This document shows, one piece after another, positions 34,665 to 45,200 of a stretch of DNA of 64,000 nt. Positions within the stretch are counted from its first letter, which is position 1. Every line of letters starts with the position of its first letter. Location of the stretch: positions 1-64,000 of the forward strand of contig JAFWWU010000106.1 of the NCBI GenBank assembly GCA_017523285.1, in the 5' to 3' direction. A program made the position numbers and the translations under genes. Below the pieces are notes generated by a model. It was not told where the DNA came from. It made no database searches and saw only the letters and a list, made by a program, of their open reading frames with translations. The DNA is from Ruminococcus sp. Its GTDB lineage: Bacteria > Bacillota > Clostridia > Oscillospirales > Ruminococcaceae.

Positions 34665-35481
34665 AATTCTTTGCTCCGTACTTGTTATGTGCGGAGCTTT
34701 TTCAATGTCTGCTATGAGCGTTTACGCTACGGGAGATATTCTCATTGACGAACCTCTTGAAATGGAAGAAGCAGTTACGACCGTAGTTTCTTCCGAAGTT
34801 CTTGAAAGCGGAGAACTTCCCGTTATTACTGAGGACAAGGTTATTGAGTATCCTACTCCCGAAGTGAATGTCATTGAGAAGAATGACGATAACGAGGAAA
34901 ACGCAGAAACAACTATCGTTCAGGATAGTGAAGCTCCTACGCTTGGACTTCCCGAAGGAAACGCAACAATTATCGAAGATGTGTCGGCAGATGTAGTTGA
35001 CCGTCAGTTTATCGCCATTCAGAGTAAGAACGGCAACACATTCTATATCGTAATCGACAAGGACAGCAAGGGCAAAGAAAATGTGTACTTTATGAACTTG
35101 GTAGACGAGTACGATATGATGGCTTTTGCAGAGGATTTTCCCGAAGGTGTAACCATTGAAACTCCTGATGGCGAACAGGTTGAACCTGTTACGGACGCAG
35201 ATGGCAATGTTATTGAAAATCCCGATGAGACCTCTGAGGGAGAAAAGGACGATAAAACCGAGAAAACCGAAAACGAGGGTGGCGGAAACAATACGCTTCT
35301 TATCCTTGTAGGCGTTCTTGCCCTTGCAGGCGGCGGTGCTTTTTACTACTTCAAAGTTTACAAGGCAAAACCGAAAGCTCCGAAGCAGTCCCTTTACGAT
35401 GAGGACGAGGAGGAATACGAGGAAGAAACCGTAAACGAGGATACGGTTGACGAGGAAACTTCCGACGACGATGAGGAATAA
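34648..35481 (+). CDS. CD1107 family mobile element protein (DUF4366)
   Basis: A 277-residue exported, membrane-anchored protein. A signal peptide covers about residues 1-27 (ending SVYA). The DUF4366 domain follows the acidic region, with FIAIQSKNGNTFYIVIDKDS near 130. A C-terminal helix LLILVGVLALAGGGAFYYFK near 225-245 anchors it, followed by a very acidic tail. It should be a surface-exposed part of the mating machinery. It overlaps DUF4315 by 17 bases. A weak hairpin (35489-35508) follows its stop. Confidence 0.88.
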   Translation: MKKMSKILCSVLVMCGAFSMSAMSVYATGDILIDEPLEMEEAVTTVVSSEVLESGELPVITEDKVIEYPTPEVNVIEKNDDNEENAETTIVQDSEAPTLGLPEGNATIIEDVSADVVDRQFIAIQSKNGNTFYIVIDKDSKGKENVYFMNLVDEYDMMAFAEDFPEGVTIETPDGEQVEPVTDADGNVIENPDETSEGEKDDKTEKTENEGGGNNTLLILVGVLALAGGGAFYYFKVYKAKPKAPKQSLYDEDEEEYEEETVNEDTVDEETSDDDEE

Positions 35482-35516
35482 TCCTCACAAGCCTGAGTAA
35501 TCAGGCTTGGTACATA

Positions 35517-35545
35517 TTGCTTTTTCAAGGTCAGTATGGTATAAT
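35517..35545 (+). promoter_or_regulatory. Internal promoter for the HhH/DUF4926 pair
   Basis: TTGCTT (35517-35522), 17 bases and TATAAT (35540-35545), 31 bases before ATG 35577. Confidence 0.65.
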
Positions 35546-35576
35546 TAGTGTATTACGACGAACAGAGGAAATTTGA

Positions 35577-35816
35577 ATGGACGATTTTATACTAAAGCGA
35601 GATACATATAAGAAGATAAAAGGCTTCGACCGCAAACAAATGGAACAGTTCTTGGCTGATATTTATGCCAATGCTGCCGAAGAAGTGGCTGAGAACAATG
35701 CCGTTTCACTTGATATGGATAAGCTCCGCAAGGAAATAGGAGAAATCAAGGGCGTTGGCGAAAGCCGCTTGAATGAGATTATGGCAATTATAGAACAACA
35801 CTTGAAAAAGGACTAA
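35577..35816 (+). CDS. Small helix-hairpin-helix protein
   Basis: A 79-residue protein whose C-terminus LRKEIGEIKGVGESRLNEIM fits a helix-hairpin-helix DNA-binding motif (GVG turn). GAGGAAA precedes ATG 35577. It has its own promoter and is followed 3 bases later by a DUF4926 protein; a terminator closes the pair. Function unknown; the two-gene unit could be cargo. Confidence 0.65.
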   Translation: MDDFILKRDTYKKIKGFDRKQMEQFLADIYANAAEEVAENNAVSLDMDKLRKEIGEIKGVGESRLNEIMAIIEQHLKKD

Positions 35817-35819
35817 CTT

Positions 35820-36005
35820 ATGAAAGAATTAGATGTTGTACGCCTTATAAAAGAATTTGAAGGTCTTACTATCGGAACAAAAGGCACTATTGTGCTTGAA
35901 TATGACGGAAAATTCTTTGAGGTAGAGTTTTTTGATGATGACGGCAACACTATAGATGTTCTCACAACACCTGTCGATTGCATTGAACTTGAAAAAGAGT
36001 TTTAA
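35820..36005 (+). CDS. DUF4926 family protein
   Basis: A 61-residue beta-rich protein: LDVVRLIKEFEGLTIGTKGT, then YDGKFFEVEFFDDDGNTIDV, the DUF4926 pattern (small SH3-like barrel). No reaction is known. It is the second gene of the two-gene unit that starts at 35577. Confidence 0.75.
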   Translation: MKELDVVRLIKEFEGLTIGTKGTIVLEYDGKFFEVEFFDDDGNTIDVLTTPVDCIELEKEF

Positions 36006-36020
36006 AACCGAACATTACAT

Positions 36021-36052
36021 AAGAGCTTCTCACACGAGAGGCTCTTTTTTAT
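36021..36052 (+). terminator. Terminator after the DUF4926 gene
   Basis: Stem AAGAGC-TTCTC (36021-36031) / GAGAG-GCTCTT (36036-36046) followed by TTTTATTT. Confidence 0.8.
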
Positions 36053-36077
36053 TTCAAATCGAAAGGAATGATTTAGT

Positions 36078-38156
36078 ATGCAGTTAGTGATTGCAGAAAA
36101 GCCAAGTGTCGGGGTGGCACTGGCTAAGGCTCTCGGTGTAACCGACAAAAAGGACGGATATATTGAGGGCAACGGATATATCGTGTCTTGGTGTGTGGGA
36201 CATCTTGTTTCCCTTGCCAATGCCGATATGTACGATGAAAGGTTCAAGAAGTGGGATATTGCAGACCTCCCCATTATCCCCGATGAATGGCAGTTTATCA
36301 TTGCCGAGGATAAGGATAAGCAGTTCGGTATTCTCCGTCAGCTTATGGATGACAGCCGAGTAACCGAGGTAGTGAACGCTTGCGACGCTGGTCGTGAAGG
36401 TGAGCTTATCTTCCGTCTTGTGTATAACAAGGCACTTTGTAACAAGCCTATCAAGCGGCTTTGGATTTCCTCAATGGAAGAAAAGGCAATCCGTGACGGC
36501 TTCGATAATCTCAGGGACGGTAAGGATTACGAAAATCTCTATCAGTCGGCTCTCTGCCGTGCAAAGGCGGATTGGATTGTGGGTATCAATGCCACAAGAC
36601 TTTTCTCCAAGCTCTACAACAGAACGCTGAATGTAGGCAGAGTTCAGACACCTACTCTTGCAATGCTCTATGAGCGTGAAAACAGTATCAGTAGCTTTCA
36701 GAAGGAAAAGTATTGGAGTGTCCATCTGAAATCTGTCGGTCTTGACGCAGTACACGAAAAGGTCAAGGAACAGGGCGAAGCTGAGAATATCCGCAGAGAT
36801 TGTGACGGCAAGGAAGCTATTGTAAAGTCGGTAAAAACGGAAAGAAAGACCGTAAATCCCCCTCATCTTTACGACCTTACCACTCTCCAGAGAGAAGCAA
36901 ACAGACTTTACGGCTTCACGGCACAGCAGACCCTCGACTACACGCAGTCACTCTATGAAATGAAGCTCGTAACCTATCCGAGAACGGACAGCCAGTATAT
37001 CACGGACGATATGGACGGTACTGCAAGAAGCATTGCGGAGTCCGTTGGCGGTAAGCTCCCTCATTTCAGCGGAATTGTTATCGCTCCCGATACCAAACGA
37101 GTGATTAACAATAAGAAGGTAAGCGACCATCACGCTATTATTCCGACAGCGGAAGTAAGCAGCACAGACCTCAGCTCCGTTCCCGATGGAGAAAGAAAAA
37201 TCCTCTATCTCATCGCAAATCGCCTTCTTTGTGCGACAAATGAGCCATATATCTATGAAACCGTTACGGCTGAAATCAGTTGTAGCGGTTATTCTTTTGT
37301 CGCAAAAGGCAGAAATGTCATTTCAGAAGGCTGGAAAGCCATTGAAAAGGGATTCAGAGATTTTCAGAAGTGCAAGGACGATACCGAGGAGGAAGAAGAA
37401 ACACTTTCCCTCACCGAAGGTCAGGTCATTGAAAGACCAGTTTCCGAGGTAAGTGAACACTTCACACAGCCTCCAAAGCGTTTTACGGAGGATACACTTC
37501 TTTCTGCTATGGAACGTGCAGGAACAGACGAAATCATTGAAGAAGTGGAGCGTTCGGGACTTGGCACACCTGCTACAAGAGCAAGCATTATCGAAAAGCT
37601 CACAAAGTCAGGTTTTATCAAGCGTGAAAAGAAAAATCTTGTCGTAACCGATAACGGAACAGACCTCATTTCCGTAATGCCCGATATTATTAAATCTGCT
37701 TCTATGACGGCTGATTGGGAAAATGCTCTCTCCCTTATCGCTCAGGGTAAGTTTACTCATCAGCAGTTTATGGTGGATATTGAAAAGCTTGTTGACGACA
37801 TTATCGGAGTTGCAAAGGAAAGCGTTGACGAAAGCAAGGTATCAAGAAACGGCGGAGAGGTTATCGGCACTTGTCCGAGATGCGGCAAGAATATTGTCGT
37901 GACTCCGAAGGCATATTCCTGCGAGGACAGAAACTGCGGTTTTGTTATCTGGAAGAACGACAAGTTCTTTGAAAAGGCACGAAAGCCACTTACAAAGGAA
38001 ATGGCAGCAAGCCTTATCAAGAACGGAAAGATTGCAGTTAAGGGACTTTATTCGGAGAAGTCGGGCAAGAACTACGACGCAACTGTTTGTCTTGACGATA
38101 CAGGCAAGTATGTGAATTACAAGCTCGAATTTGCTCCGAAGAAGAAAAAGAAGTAA
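36078..38156 (+). CDS. topB: DNA topoisomerase III (type IA)
   Basis: A 692-residue type IA topoisomerase that passes one DNA strand through another via a covalent tyrosine link. The Toprim domain starts at residue 1 (VIAEKPSVGVALAKALG) with the acidic NACDAGREGELIFR near 98. The active-site Tyr is in LVTYPRTDSQY near residue 300. A zinc-ribbon-like C-terminal part has TCPRCGKNIVV and SCEDRNCGFVIW near 595-615. TopB homologues are standard in Tn1549-like elements, where they may assist transfer or replication. AAAGGAATG lies before the ATG. Confidence 0.95.
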   Translation: MQLVIAEKPSVGVALAKALGVTDKKDGYIEGNGYIVSWCVGHLVSLANADMYDERFKKWDIADLPIIPDEWQFIIAEDKDKQFGILRQLMDDSRVTEVVNACDAGREGELIFRLVYNKALCNKPIKRLWISSMEEKAIRDGFDNLRDGKDYENLYQSALCRAKADWIVGINATRLFSKLYNRTLNVGRVQTPTLAMLYERENSISSFQKEKYWSVHLKSVGLDAVHEKVKEQGEAENIRRDCDGKEAIVKSVKTERKTVNPPHLYDLTTLQREANRLYGFTAQQTLDYTQSLYEMKLVTYPRTDSQYITDDMDGTARSIAESVGGKLPHFSGIVIAPDTKRVINNKKVSDHHAIIPTAEVSSTDLSSVPDGERKILYLIANRLLCATNEPYIYETVTAEISCSGYSFVAKGRNVISEGWKAIEKGFRDFQKCKDDTEEEEETLSLTEGQVIERPVSEVSEHFTQPPKRFTEDTLLSAMERAGTDEIIEEVERSGLGTPATRASIIEKLTKSGFIKREKKNLVVTDNGTDLISVMPDIIKSASMTADWENALSLIAQGKFTHQQFMVDIEKLVDDIIGVAKESVDESKVSRNGGEVIGTCPRCGKNIVVTPKAYSCEDRNCGFVIWKNDKFFEKARKPLTKEMAASLIKNGKIAVKGLYSEKSGKNYDATVCLDDTGKYVNYKLEFAPKKKKK

Positions 38157-38171
38157 GAAAGGTAGGTACAA

Positions 38172-41100
38172 ATGCCCGAAATAGAAAAGGAAAAATCAAT
38201 CATTCCGCTTTACAAGAATGATATGATGACCGCAAAGGAAAACGGCGAAATGGCAGATTGGCGAAGCAGCTTCAAGGAAAACTGCAACTGTGCAAAGGCT
38301 ATCGACAAAGCTTTGAACGAAAATTTCGCTGATAATCACCTCGATACCGACAAGGCTCTCGATACGGTGGTTGCCGAGTACGGAGCAGAACGAGTTACCC
38401 ACGTTCTTGCGGCTCAGGTAGTAAATCACGATTGGGACGGTCGTTATCACAATGATGTCAAGGCTTGGGCGAAGGAACAGACAAAGGAGCTGTCTGCCGA
38501 ATTTATGGAAGATAGCCGAGATTATTACCTTAACGCCCACCCTATTCTCATTGACGGTCTTGCAACAACAGTAATGAGGAAGGAAAAAGAGCTTGAAAAC
38601 GACATTCCCAAAGACCCACCCGATAAAACATCTGAAACTGATGTTACAGAGCCACCCAAGACCTTTACAAAGTCCAAAGATAAGGTAAAGGAAATCACCG
38701 ACAAGCTCGAAAATGGTATCAAAGAACTGTTTGAGGGCGAAAAGTTCAAGGAATACCTTGATACAATGTCGAAGTTCCACAACTATTCTTTCAATAATAC
38801 AATGCTCATCGCAATGCAGAAGCCTGACGCCACATTGGTTGCAGGCTTCAATTCTTGGAAGAACAAGTTTGAAAGAAACGTAAACAAGGGAGAAAAAGGT
38901 ATTCAGATTTTTGCTCCTGCACCCTATAAAATCAAGAAGGAACAGACAAAGCTCGACCCTGATACCGATTTGCCTGTTCTCGGTAAGGACGGAAAGCCGA
39001 TTAAGGAAGAAGTTGAAGTTACAATCCCAGCATTTAAGGTTGTCAGCGTATTTGATGTATCGCAGACAAGCGGCAAAGAGCTTCCAACTCTCGGTGCTGA
39101 CGAGTTAAGTGGCAATGTAAAGGACTACGAAAAGTTCTTCAATGCCGTTCGGGAAGCTTCCCCCGTCCCTATCAAGTTTGCAGAAATTGACGGAACGGCA
39201 AAGGGTTTCTATCACCACGAGGATAAGTCGATTACCATTAAGGAGAATATGTCCGAGGTGCAGACCATTAAGACAGCTATCCACGAAATCGCTCACGCTA
39301 AACTCCACGACCGTGATTTGAAGAAATCCGATATTGACAAGCCGAAAGACAGAAGCACAGAAGAAGTTGAAGCGGAAAGTATCGCATATACCGTGTGTCA
39401 GCATTTCGGAATTGATACTTCTGATTACAGTTTCGCCTATGTTGCTTCTTGGGGTTCGGGCAAGGATACGCCTGAACTTAAATCCTCTCTTGAAACTATC
39501 CGTTCGACAGCTTCGGAGCTTATCACGGCTATTTCCGATAAATATCTCGGACTTGAAAAGGATAAGACTCAGGAGCAGACAGCCGATAAATCCGAAAAGT
39601 CGAATATTATCGGCAACACAGCCTATGCGGATATTGAGGATAAACAGTATCTCCGCTTGAAATCAAGCACGGCTGAAAAGGTTGCTGAAAAGCTCACGGA
39701 GCAGAATATTCCGTTCAGCGGTAGAATTAACGGAGATAAAACCACTCTTACTATCAGCAAGGCGGATATTGACAGCTATAAAGCGATTATTGCCGAAGTA
39801 ACGGGAAAGGCAAAGGAAACTCCTACGCAGGAACAGCCGAAGTCTGAGCCTGAACAGGATAAACCAAAGACTGACAAGAACATTATCGGAAATGTCGATT
39901 ACAAGTCTATCAGCGATAAGCAGTATTTCAAGCTTGATACGGAAACTGCGACAAAGGTAGCAGAAAAATTCACTGAACAGGAAATTCCGTTCAGTGGTCG
40001 TATCAATGGTGACAAGACCACACTTACCATCGGCAAAGAGAATGTCGAAAAGTATAACGCTGTTGTAGATGAGATTAAGGGTCAGGCAAAGGAGGCTCCC
40101 GAACAGCCAAAGGCTGAACCTGAAAAAGAGCCTTCCAAGCCTAAAAAGAATAATATCATCGGAAACACAGCGTATAAGGATATTCCCGATAAATCTTACG
40201 CAAAGCTCGGAACGGAAAAGGCACTTGCCGTTGCAGATATTCTTGATAAGCAGGGCGTGAAGTTCAGCGGAAGAACTGACGGCGATAAGACCACCCTTAC
40301 CATTTCAAAGGCAGATATGCCGAAATACAAGGAAGCACTTGCTTCTGTGAATAAGGCATTATCAGCTCAGAAAATAGAGGAAAAAACAGCCGAACAGACC
40401 GAAGAACGCTCAAAGCTCTATACGCAGTCCTTTGACTACGCTCAGGAAAATGGAGAGGTCAAAGAATTTCAGGCAAGCCACAAGGACAATATGAGTTGTC
40501 TTTGGGATATTAAGGCTACGGCTGAAATCTATGCCATTGACGGCAGGCTTGATGATTTTCTCAAAGACCTTACCGAGAAGTACGGAACGGAAAGACCTCT
40601 GTATGTTCTGTCAAGAATGATTCAGCAGGTTGATGATATGCGTTTCTCTCCCGAAGCCAAGCAGATTGCCGATAAGTTTGAATATCCCGACAAGGACAGC
40701 GTTCATTCCTTTACTCACCTTTATGTAACTGACATTAAGCCGTCAGTTATCGACGATATGGTGTATAAGCTGAATGAAATGCAGCAGGGACTTGAAAAAG
40801 CTCCCGAAATTCAGGAATACACAGGCAAGCTCCCTGACAGCAAGATTACCATTGAAGAACGAAACGCCTACGGTTACGACAGTAATGAGCTTCTACCACT
40901 TACCGCAGAAAAGGCTTTGGAGTTCTTTGATAACGACACAGTTTCCGTGTATCTTCTCTATCCCGACGGTACAGAAGGTCAGGCAAACGACCGTTCTGAC
41001 ATCGAAAACCATAACGGCATTTTCGGTGTCGAAGCTGACGAGTGGTTACGCTATGAAGCGTTTCAGGAGCGTATGGATAAACTTGCAACCGAAGAACCGT

Positions 41101-41759
41101 CAAGGGAAGCTCTGCTTCTGAACGGAAAGGAATGTGCTGCTGGTATCTATCAGCTCAAAGATATTCCAGAAAACAGGGATTTACACTTTGCGGGTGCTGA
41201 ATATCTCAACAAAAAGGGCATTACTCCCGATAGAGATAACTACACGCTGGTCTACACTTTTCCCGTAAATCCCGAAGATTTGCAGGATAAAATCGGTTTT
41301 CTCAATGATGTTTACCACAAGTTCAATACAGACCACCCGAAAGACTTTGAAGGACATTCGCTTTCCGTAAGCGATGTAGTTGTAATTCAGCAGAATGGTG
41401 AGTTGTCGGCACACTTTGTCGATAGCTGGGGTTACAAAGAGCTTGAAAACTTCGGAGCCGTAAGAGAAAATCCACTTAAAGCTATTGAGGATACCGTAGA
41501 GCAGAACGATAACAGCTTTGACGGCATTATCAACAATACGCCCACAATGGATGAGCTTGAAGAGAAGGCTTCAAGGGGCGAGATTGTATCTGTCACGGAT
41601 ATGATTGATGCGGCAAAAGCTGACAAGGATAAAGCGAAACAGGCAAGACAGCCTGATAAAAAGCGTTCTATCAGAGGATATTTGAAGGACGCTTCTGAGA
41701 AGCCAAAGGAACAGCCGAAGGAAAAGACAAAGGAAAAAGAGAAGGGAGTTGAGCTGTAA
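38172..41759 (+). CDS. DUF3849-ArdC/metallopeptidase-repeat-YodL multidomain protein
   Basis: A 1195-residue cytosolic element protein. DUF3849 is at about 1-135; an ArdC-like ssDNA-binding region (YLDTMSKFHNYSFNNTMLIA) at about 165-280; a zincin with HEIAHAKLH near 371; three roughly 70-residue repeats (NIIGNTAYADIEDKQYLRLK and relatives) at about 477-728; a second DUF3849-like copy at about 750-870; YodL near 980-1090; and a Lys-rich DUF4316-like tail. ArdC domains protect incoming single-stranded DNA from restriction, so an antirestriction role during conjugation is plausible. It is coupled to the next gene by TAATGG. Confidence 0.8.
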   Translation: MPEIEKEKSIIPLYKNDMMTAKENGEMADWRSSFKENCNCAKAIDKALNENFADNHLDTDKALDTVVAEYGAERVTHVLAAQVVNHDWDGRYHNDVKAWAKEQTKELSAEFMEDSRDYYLNAHPILIDGLATTVMRKEKELENDIPKDPPDKTSETDVTEPPKTFTKSKDKVKEITDKLENGIKELFEGEKFKEYLDTMSKFHNYSFNNTMLIAMQKPDATLVAGFNSWKNKFERNVNKGEKGIQIFAPAPYKIKKEQTKLDPDTDLPVLGKDGKPIKEEVEVTIPAFKVVSVFDVSQTSGKELPTLGADELSGNVKDYEKFFNAVREASPVPIKFAEIDGTAKGFYHHEDKSITIKENMSEVQTIKTAIHEIAHAKLHDRDLKKSDIDKPKDRSTEEVEAESIAYTVCQHFGIDTSDYSFAYVASWGSGKDTPELKSSLETIRSTASELITAISDKYLGLEKDKTQEQTADKSEKSNIIGNTAYADIEDKQYLRLKSSTAEKVAEKLTEQNIPFSGRINGDKTTLTISKADIDSYKAIIAEVTGKAKETPTQEQPKSEPEQDKPKTDKNIIGNVDYKSISDKQYFKLDTETATKVAEKFTEQEIPFSGRINGDKTTLTIGKENVEKYNAVVDEIKGQAKEAPEQPKAEPEKEPSKPKKNNIIGNTAYKDIPDKSYAKLGTEKALAVADILDKQGVKFSGRTDGDKTTLTISKADMPKYKEALASVNKALSAQKIEEKTAEQTEERSKLYTQSFDYAQENGEVKEFQASHKDNMSCLWDIKATAEIYAIDGRLDDFLKDLTEKYGTERPLYVLSRMIQQVDDMRFSPEAKQIADKFEYPDKDSVHSFTHLYVTDIKPSVIDDMVYKLNEMQQGLEKAPEIQEYTGKLPDSKITIEERNAYGYDSNELLPLTAEKALEFFDNDTVSVYLLYPDGTEGQANDRSDIENHNGIFGVEADEWLRYEAFQERMDKLATEEPSREALLLNGKECAAGIYQLKDIPENRDLHFAGAEYLNKKGITPDRDNYTLVYTFPVNPEDLQDKIGFLNDVYHKFNTDHPKDFEGHSLSVSDVVVIQQNGELSAHFVDSWGYKELENFGAVRENPLKAIEDTVEQNDNSFDGIINNTPTMDELEEKASRGEIVSVTDMIDAAKADKDKAKQARQPDKKRSIRGYLKDASEKPKEQPKEKTKEKEKGVEL

Positions 41760-41965
41760 TGGAATTTTCCGTAGCTGAGATTAACTTTATCTGTATCGTC
41801 AAGGGCGACAACCGTAAGGGCACTATTAATAATATCTTTGATGTCCTCCCTGACCTTGAAGATAAGGAAATGATTGAGATTGCCGAAACTGTAATCGGTA
41901 AGCTCGAAAGTATCTCTGACAGCGAATATGACGAGTTCGCTTTTGAAGATAATTACGCAGATTAA
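41759..41965 (+). CDS. Transposon-transfer assisting family protein (TTRAP)
   Basis: A 68-residue acidic protein: MEFSVAEINFICIVKGDNRK then INNIFDVLPDLEDKEMIEIA, which fits the TTRAP family of clostridial conjugative elements. Its ATG overlaps the stop of the preceding large gene. The biochemical role is not known. Confidence 0.8.
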   Translation: MEFSVAEINFICIVKGDNRKGTINNIFDVLPDLEDKEMIEIAETVIGKLESISDSEYDEFAFEDNYAD

Positions 41966-41971
41966 CCACAA

Positions 41972-41995
41972 TGCCCCTGCTTTACGGCAGGGGCA
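41972..41995 (+). promoter_or_regulatory. Hairpin just upstream of the 42020 gene
   Basis: A perfect 9-bp stem TGCCCCTGC (41972-41980) / GCAGGGGCA (41987-41995), loop TTTACG, followed by ATTTT and then AAGGAGG. A similar hairpin with loop ending TTACGG precedes the 50293 gene. Confidence 0.55.
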
Positions 41996-42019
41996 AACAT
42001 TTTAAGGAGGAAATATCCG

Positions 42020-42217
42020 ATGTTTTTTACAAAACCTATTACACCGCCTATTATCCGTGAGGATTTCGACGCTTCCAAGTACAGAGGTGTTGATAAGGCT
42101 GACATCAAGGCAATTCACCTTGCTTTGCAGAACGGCGAGAAGCTCACAATCGACCGCTACGGTCATATTTTCACAGCCGATGGCAGATGGATTGCCGACG
42201 GTATGCAGCGTGGGTAA
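42020..42217 (+). CDS. Small conserved element protein, unknown
   Basis: A 65-residue soluble protein, TKPITPPIIREDFDASKYRG then ADIKAIHLALQNGEKLTIDR and YGHIFTADGRWIADG. The AAGGAGG site (42004-42010) is well placed. I do not know a family name. It sits between TTRAP and the giant methylase-helicase and has a hairpin leader. Confidence 0.65.
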   Translation: MFFTKPITPPIIREDFDASKYRGVDKADIKAIHLALQNGEKLTIDRYGHIFTADGRWIADGMQRG

Positions 42218-42235
42218 GAAATCTTTAAAAAGCTA

Positions 42236-42264
42236 TTGACTTTTACACTTTAAAGCGCTATTAT
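42236..42264 (+). promoter_or_regulatory. Promoter of the methylase-helicase gene
   Basis: TTGACT (42236-42241), 17 bases and TATTAT (42259-42264), leaving a leader of only about 10 bases before the AAGGAGG site and ATG 42281. Confidence 0.65.
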
Positions 42265-42280
42265 AGAAAAGGAGGAAGAA

Positions 42281-45200
42281 ATGTCAACTAAACTTCAAGA
42301 GTATCAGGCTCGGTTGAATGAGAGTACCGAACGACTTTGGAAGGACAGCAACGAATATATGTCGCTGCTCCGAACATCATCAAGGCTCTACAAGTACAGC
42401 TTCAAAGACCAAGTTCTGATACATTCACAGCGACCTGACGCAGTAGCTTGTGCCGAATACGACACTTGGGGACGAGAAGATATTACAAACCGCTATGTAA
42501 AGCGTGGTAGTAAGGGTATCGCCCTCATTGCAGACGATAACGGCAAAGCAAGGCTCAGATACGTCTTTGATTTCTCCGATACGGCGGCAAGGGACGAACG
42601 CTCGAAAACACCGTTTTTCTGGAGCATTACTTCCGAAAATGAAAATGCTGTTCTGAAACAGCTCGGAACAAACGCAGTTACTCTTGATACAGCAATACTT
42701 GAAAAAGCTCGTGAGCTTGCGAGAAATTACTCAGGTGATTATCTTCACGACCTTATGAGAGAAACCGACGGAACATTCCTTGAGGAGCTTGACGAATTTA
42801 ATGTCAGAGCAAGTTTTGAAAGTATGCTTGAAACAAGTATCGCATATACCGTCCTTACAAGGTGTGGATATGAAGCAGAAATGTATATTGAGCCTGACGA
42901 TTTCCGAGGAATACACGAGTTCAACAGCGTTGAAGCAATATCTATTCTCGGCAACGCTACAAGCGACTTGTCGGAACAGATTTTAAGAAACATTGAGCTA
43001 ACGCTCAAAACCGAAAGGAGTAAGGAAAATGACCGAAGCATTACCGAAAACAATGACCGAGAACGGAATCCAGTACACTCTGGACGAGAGGACGCAGACT
43101 TATCTTCCCGACTTGGAACTTCCGCAGCAGAAGGAAATCGGGAAATACGGACTGATGAGAAGGACTTACCTGATGAACAACAGGAAAGGAACTTATCAGG
43201 CAATGCTCCTGAAGGGAACTCTGAACAGCCATTTGGCAGAGATAGACGAAACAGCGAACCGCAGGCTCTCGGAAATCCTTTCGAAAATGGCGAAAGAAGC
43301 AGGAGCAACCGAGGAACTGAAAGCGACAGACCAGATGACTTGGGTGGGAATGATGAACACTCTGAAGGCTCAGGCAGAGGAAATGATAATCAGCGAACTG
43401 ATTTACAGCTAAATGAAAATGAAGCAGTATTGGAAACAATTTCTGATACTGCTTTTTCTATGTCCGAAGATAAGGTGCTTGCTGTTATCAATCATTATGA
43501 TGAAATGAATATCAGCAAGCAGGAAACTCTTGATTTCTTCCTTGAAAACGAGGACGGAACACGCAGAGCCGACTTTATAAAGGCGGCATACGGACACCGT
43601 GCGGTAGAATTTGAGCTTGACGGAGAAATTGTCGGATATAGAAAGCACGGCGACGGACTTGAAATGTGGGAAGGCTCTCCCGAAAATTCCACAATGTTCT
43701 CTTGGGACGTTGTTCAGGAGCTTACTGCAAGCCTTATTGACCGACACGAATTTATCGACCTTCCCGATTTCTTCGACATTGAGCCTGAGATTGAGGAAGT
43801 AGGCGGATATGACGAGCCTATGCAGTTATCCCTTTTTGGAGATATTGACGATGAGCCTATGCTCCCTGCTGAAAGTTCAGAATTTGATTATTCTCCTGCA
43901 AGCGTATTTACTCAGGATATGATTGACTATGTACTCCGTGCAGGAAGCAACGAACCACACAGCTTGGAACGAATTGTTGCACATTTTGAGAAAAACAAGG
44001 GTATAGAAAGCAACGCTGAGTTTCTCCGTAAAGAATTTGGAACAAACGGCAGAGGTTTTCTCTACGAAAGTCCCGACGGTCTGAATAAAGCAAGATATTC
44101 AGCTTGGTACGACAAGGATGGTATCACTATCGGTATGGGAGAAACTGCATTTAACCGTTACGGAAGTGTTTCTATGACTTGGGAACAGGTTTCCGAGCGT
44201 ATCAGTGAGCTTCTTAACGAGGGCAGATTTGCCACTCAGGATATTCTCAAAGCAGCAGAACCATACGACCGTAAACAGCTTGCGGATAAGCTGTGGTATC
44301 TTCATCAGGATGTTGAGGTTGAATATTTCATTCCCGACTACTTTTTTATCGGTGGTTTTGATGTAAGCACGGACAAGATTGCCGAAGCATTGCAGGGCGA
44401 AAAGCCTGTGCAGGAAATGATTGACGGTATGAAAGACCTTATAAAGCAGTATGAAGCTGACCGAGATGTTCTCCGTTTCCATTTCCACGACCTTCCCGAA
44501 ATCCTTGAAAAGCTCAAGGATAGACAGCTTGACAGAACAAAGTTTACTGCCGAGCCTTCCTTTACGGTTAAGCACAAGTATTTCATAACCGAAGATGAAA
44601 AGAATAAGCTTGTAGCATCGGGCAGTAATGTTGTAGGCGGTAAAAAAAGAATTGCAAAGTTTTTTAAAGAACCGCATACAGCAAAGGAGAAGGCTGACTT
44701 TCTCAAAAACGAGTACGGTATCGGCGGTAGTGGTCGTAGCGGATACAACACTTGGCACGACTCTAAAGGTCTTGTGCTGACCAAAGGCGACCTTTCAAAG
44801 CCTGATGCACAGGTGACAATGAAATGGAATGAGGTTGCTGAAAGAGTTTCAAAGCTCGTAGCACAGAATAGATTTATCACTCAAAAGGACATTGACGATG
44901 AAATCCGATATGCCAAGAGAGTGATTGCCAATGCTTCTGATAATCCTCTTGAAGAACAGAGCATAAAGCAAGCAAAGGCAGTTCTTGAAGAATACGGCAT
45001 AGAGCTTGAAGAAAAGCCTGAACCAACGGAAGATGTCGTTTCGGAAGTAGCTGAGGAAATCGAGGAATACAACAACGATGATGAAATCAAACTCAAAGTC
45101 GGTGATAAAATTGAGCTTGACGATGGCGTATTTGAGATAACCGAAATATCAGACAGTATCGACGATACAAAGTATCAGCTCCGTGACCTCGGCAGCATTT

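Noticed and set aside
43029..43412. A 127-codon + strand frame inside the giant methylase-helicase gene
   Set aside because: It lies in a low-complexity acidic region of the large gene in another frame; although a GGAG is nearby, codon pattern and context favour the large protein.
43041..43439. Minus-strand frames opposite the giant gene
   Set aside because: Antisense frames of a GC-balanced repetitive coding region without starts, domains or ribosome sites.
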